From Crossaster papposus (lineage: Eukaryota; Echinodermata; Asteroidea; Velatida; Solasteridae), in assembly GCA_037893245.1 (NCBI GenBank), contig JBAIAA010000110.1, forward strand, positions 806,001-870,000: a DNA stretch of 64,000 nucleotides, in the 5' to 3' direction. The notes under the pieces were generated by a model. The model saw nothing but the letters and a program-made list of their open reading frames with translations. It did no database searches and was not told the origin of the DNA. This document shows, piece by piece, positions 60,198 through 64,000 of the stretch; positions within the stretch are counted from its first letter, which is position 1, and each line of letters begins with the position of its first letter. A program made the translations under genes and the position numbers.

Positions 60198-62776
60198 ATG
60201 AATGCCCCGTTTGCCAACTTCCAAGAAGGTGCCCGCTTTCAAACGGTCTCCTCCATGACTTACGCAGCACCCGGCTCAATAATGGCTGCTAATCGAACAA
60301 AGCTGACTGCTCCTCAGAAGATGTTTGCCCGGCAGGCCGCACCGGAGCCACGTCTGCCAAAGGGTGTGCCTGTTGGAGAAGGATCTGAGACAGAGGATAA
60401 TGACAACCCAAAGAAAAACTCAGAACAGGATGATGGAGAGATACAAAACTTTTCAACCCCTGATGATACAACCTCTTTGACTGGATCTAAGACTTCCCAA
60501 GCTTGTACTGAGAAATCAGGGAATACTCAAGGATCCAGAAGTAAGAAACCTCCTGAGGGACTGTTGAGGCTCCCGAGCTTCGAAGAGGCCATTGAAGGGG
60601 AGACGATGGCCAGATGCATCGCAGATATGTCCCGTCACGTCGGCACTGGCACAGGACCCGCTGCCAGCAGGAATGGCCAATATGCATACAACTTCCGACG
60701 GGCTTCCGTAGGCACCCCGCGAGACAACGGCAAGTTTTTGACAGGACCTTGGGGCCGGGCCGACGTGCCAAGAGCTCCCCATAGCATCCCTAGGAATCCC
60801 CTGCACGCTACTCAGAACCAGCAGAATCCACCCGTGAAGGAGCACATGTTGGTACGCAGGCAGATGAGTGCGCCTGCTTTTGGAAAGAGCGCCCCACCTC
60901 CTAAGCCACCGAGAAGGATGCTTTCAACTGATGCTGCCGGCTCAAGGAGCACCTCACCCAGTGGAGACAATGCTAGTTGTAGACCCAGATCAATACTCAA
61001 GGAATACGGGAGGTTTGACTCGGCGCCTTGCGGAATGCCAGAAGTAGAAGGTAAGGGGAAGAATGCACGTGGAGAACCTACTTACTTAGATCAACCACCG
61101 TCGAAGAATTACCCTGGCACTAGCAAAGAGCACAATGATGAGGCAGTAGTAAGTCCCTGGTCAACCAGAGCTGTTTCTGCCCGGATATCAACTAGAGCAA
61201 GTAAGAGTGAAGGAACATCCCAGGAAGTTCAAAAGCTCTCTAGTTCGAGTAACTCATCAAACTCAAGTTCCAGCCCGGATGCTCTGATGACACCCTCTGC
61301 ACCGATGACTTATAAAAATACTGCGTGTTATCGCCAGGTCTCGGAGCCTGCTTTCATACCGCTGAGCCAAACAAGCATCCACCTCCCAGCTGTAGTCAAC
61401 AGCCGTAAACTGTCAGCCGAAGAACGATGCAGCAATGTCCAGAGATCCCATTGTACAAAACTGCAGATGCCCAAATCCAAGAGTTTCGAGTTTTCGTCAC
61501 TACTACAACACAAGTGCGCGAGAGCTGAGAGTCCCAGCCGCAATTCCAGCAGCAATAAAAATCCAATGACCTCAAAGATCCCTGTTCCCAAAACACTTCC
61601 TTTATCCTCTCGTAGCAGTGAATCCAGAGCACCTGTGAAGCCAATTAGATTCACTAATGCGGCTTTCATGTTTTCAGCGGAAGAGACGCAGTCTGCACCG
61701 ACTACTCCTCTTGATGCGCCGTCAAAAAAGGAAAATCCTGTTCTCTCCAAAATACCAGTTTCTTTATCACTTGGAAGTCTTGCTTCTTCCCCAAGAGGAT
61801 CTATCGGTTCAATGAGATCAACTTCAGCTTCCAACAAAAATTACCTGGACTCGAAAGAATCCGGTACCTGTGATCATACTGGTGGAGAGTATCCGGTTAT
61901 GAATAACTTGGACTTTGGATCTTCTGAACCCACCTCTGGTTCCAAGGAGAATCTTATCTTCAATAAACAGGAGACAAGTAAGGTTTCTTCTTCAAACAAA
62001 TCTGGTGTACATAGGTACGTCCCATCCTCGCGTTCCAGCAACCAAAAGTGGGGAGGGGCTCAGTATACCTCCCTGAAGTCGTGCCGGGTTTCAAAAGACC
62101 AAAAAAGCGGCAGTAGCGAAGAAGAAGAGGACACTGACAAGGGGACCCTGAAGTCTGACGGAACCTACAATGGCATCTGTAAGAGCGACAGTGGCTCAGG
62201 ATTTTCCCGTTACCTCTCCCAAATGTCCCAGTACACTGGCAAGACCGAACCGACGGAAACACTCGCCCCCAAACAGGCAGCGTCGCTTCCCAATCGTTAC
62301 AAACGCACAAAATCCTGGGAGGTGGGAGGTGAACCCTTGCTCGGTGATACCCCGCTTCAGTCCAAGCAGGCAAGCATCGGCAGCAAGCTGTGGGGATTCA
62401 CCAAGAAGAGCCCCCTCGTCAAGCGAAAATTTAAACCCGCCAAGATCCGTAGCATGTCGGACTCTTCCCCCAAGCACGAACCTGCGTCGGAATTATGTGC
62501 TCGGTACGGCTACAGCGGCACACACAAATCCTCTTCCGGGAACTTTGCCAAAGGCCCTGTTAAGCCACCTCCTAAGGGTGCCCTACATGGTCTGAGACGC
62601 ATGCTGTCAAGAGAGTCGCTGAATGCAGACAAAACTGCTGCTAAGAAGAACGGAAGCAACTCCAAGGGTAGGGATTACTACGGTGTATGTAAGGCTTGCG
62701 GACTGAATGTGAATGTTGGGGAGGAGCTTAGCCTTCAGGACTGTGTCTACCATACTGCTTGCTTTAAGTGCTCAAG
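60198..62776 (+). CDS. LIM-domain protein, long N-terminal exon (partial)
   Basis: A single exon opens after the acceptor TTCCTGTTTTAG (or TTTCAG six bases later) and ends at the donor CTCAAG|GTAAGT. I start at the ATG at 60198 (MNAPFANFQEG); the frame is open upstream to the acceptor, so an earlier start in another exon is possible. The 859 codons seen form a long, disordered, Ser/Pro/Lys-rich region, then the first zinc finger of a LIM domain: CKACG, HTAC and FKC (C-x2-C-x17-H-x2-C-x2-C), preceded by YYGV. The YYGVC lead and YHTACF are like zyxin/Ajuba-family LIM1 (YFGTC, YHTQCF), but the C-to-H spacing also fits EPLIN-like LIM domains, so the family is open. Repeated basic-x-x-Ser sites (RRASVG, RRQMSAP, RYKRTKSWE, KIRSMSD, RRMLSRES) are candidate kinase and 14-3-3 sites. 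The remaining LIM sequence lies beyond the window. Confidence 0.75.
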
Positions 62777-64000
62777 GTAAGTGCTGCTTCCTGCATGTCT
62801 ATAAGTATGCATGAAGTCATATCTGAGCAGACAACAATGTAACTATAAGTAGTAATTTCTTCTAGTTAACCAAACTACAAATTTCTGCGAAGAAAATGTC
62901 TGCACTAACCCTGTATGAACACATGTATGAACATATTAAAGCCCCCACACAGGGCCTTTAAAGCATAAAATAAAAAATAGAAAACCAACAATATTTCTAA
63001 AACAGATTTTAAGATGCTGTTTGTCTTCTCTGGTTACTGTTTGCAAACGTTTATGATAAATTGTAGGTTTTGTCCTATAAGGTAAACTCTTTGCAATAAG
63101 ATAATTAAATATTTAAGTAGAGAAAACTAGAAGAAATAAATTATAGAAAATAAAATATGACGTGCCAACATTTTGCCTCGTTTACAACGTGAAGACCTGT
63201 CGTCTGCTCACAAACTATAGATTTGACGTAATCGATTGATTAGATGCATTCAAGTAAAAAACAGACCATGCATGCATAAAATTGAATCAGAAATTGAAGA
63301 AAAAAAAGGGACTATAGTTTAGCAGCACGTTGTACTTGCTCAAAGCTGTTGAATTCATCAGTAGCTTGTAAAGTCATCAATATTTTGTTCTGCCCAACAG
63401 AGGGCAGCATTCAGTATAACCACTAGTTGTCGAGTTGTCTGCTGAGGCAGTTTTTCACTGAACAATGTATGTACACATGGTACAGCATAGCACTTGATGA
63501 AGCTGTCACAGAATTATGACCATGAGTTTATCTCTGTCTGGGCCTGGCCAAGCATACAACGAGTTTATACAGGGACACTATTTCTTTGTTTGACAAAATC
63601 TGACCGAGTTGTGAGGACATTTTTGTGTCCCTATAACATTTTGGGTCTCCAGTTAAAGGTTCTAGAAGTAGAATTGGATTAGGGTATAATGTAATAAAAT
63701 AGAGAAGAAGACAAATTAGGGTGATGTTGAAAAATTTAGGTCAATTTTTTTTCAGAGTTTGAGTTAAGGTTTAGAGAGATTTTTCTCAAGCACACAATCC
63801 CCATAACGTCATGTACCGAAAGAATGTACATGTATGTTCTGACTTTAGTGACACACAGACAGTACTTTAGAAACGGTTTCGGTGAAGAGTTTTGTACAAA
63901 CTGAAAACCTTGAAGCCACCAGCGTACACATAACTTTCAATTATGGCACTTGGGGCTGAGGAAAAACAAAACTGTCTGCAACCAAAACAAAATTTATTGA
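62777..64000. other. Intron of the LIM gene, to the window edge
   Basis: It begins with the donor GTAAGT. No following exon with LIM zinc-finger residues is visible before 64000, so the intron is at least 1.2 kb. There is no recognisable repeat except short ACATGT words. Confidence 0.6.

Noticed and set aside
60487-62477. Minus-strand frames opposite the LIM gene
   Set aside because: Antisense shadows of a long Ser/Pro-rich exon.

Overview
This window is animal nuclear DNA: AT-rich, with genes split into many short exons by GT-AG introns and large stretches of repeats between them. The gene content (MORN1, SDF4/Cab45 and B3GALT6 next to one another) and the repeat load (tRNA-derived SINEs, many palindromic MITEs, foldback elements, long poly-G/poly-C tracts) suggest a marine invertebrate deuterostome, most likely an echinoderm. 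The species is inferred, not proven. Exon boundaries were read by hand from splice signals, reading-frame phase and recalled family similarity; no alignment or search was run.

Layout. Positions 1-9.8 kb are mostly repeats; the only gene evidence is a TATA/initiator promoter with a candidate first exon and two isolated candidate exons, all on the minus strand. Positions 9.84-22.66 kb hold a MORN1 orthologue on the plus strand with 13 phase-consistent exons and one doubtful cassette exon. Positions 25.2-29.5 kb hold SDF4/Cab45, plus strand, six exons, six EF-hands, C-terminal HDEF. Positions 33.0-37.4 kb hold two diverged copies of B3GALT6 arranged head to head (minus at 33.0-34.0 kb, plus at 36.4-37.4 kb), with a hAT-type element and its 8-bp target duplication between them. 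Positions 39.8-45.6 kb hold a seven-exon, four-pass membrane protein with a C-terminal PPTY motif, probably LAPTM-like; its last intron contains a 2.9-kb foldback element that carries a two-exon piece of another coding sequence. Positions 45.7-60 kb are repeat-rich and contain few gene signals, only possible 5' non-coding exons near 55 kb. From 60.2 kb a long exon encodes the serine-rich N-terminal part of a LIM-domain protein that runs off the window.

How they fit. SDF4 and B3GALT6 are also immediate neighbours in the human genome, and MORN1 is on the same chromosome arm (1p36), so this looks like retained ancestral linkage. Cab45 acts in the Golgi lumen and B3GALT6 is a Golgi enzyme of the glycosaminoglycan linker, but nothing here shows that the neighbourhood is functional.

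The most unusual material is in the repeats: a TGGCGC-rich palindromic element inserted into another copy of its own family in the opposite orientation (56.2-57.8 kb) and carrying a well-spaced TATA/initiator pair; the gene-carrying foldback at 42.4-45.3 kb; a TTAA-flanked MITE family with five copies in the window; and a hAT-like element with G-rich termini between the duplicated B3GALT6 genes.
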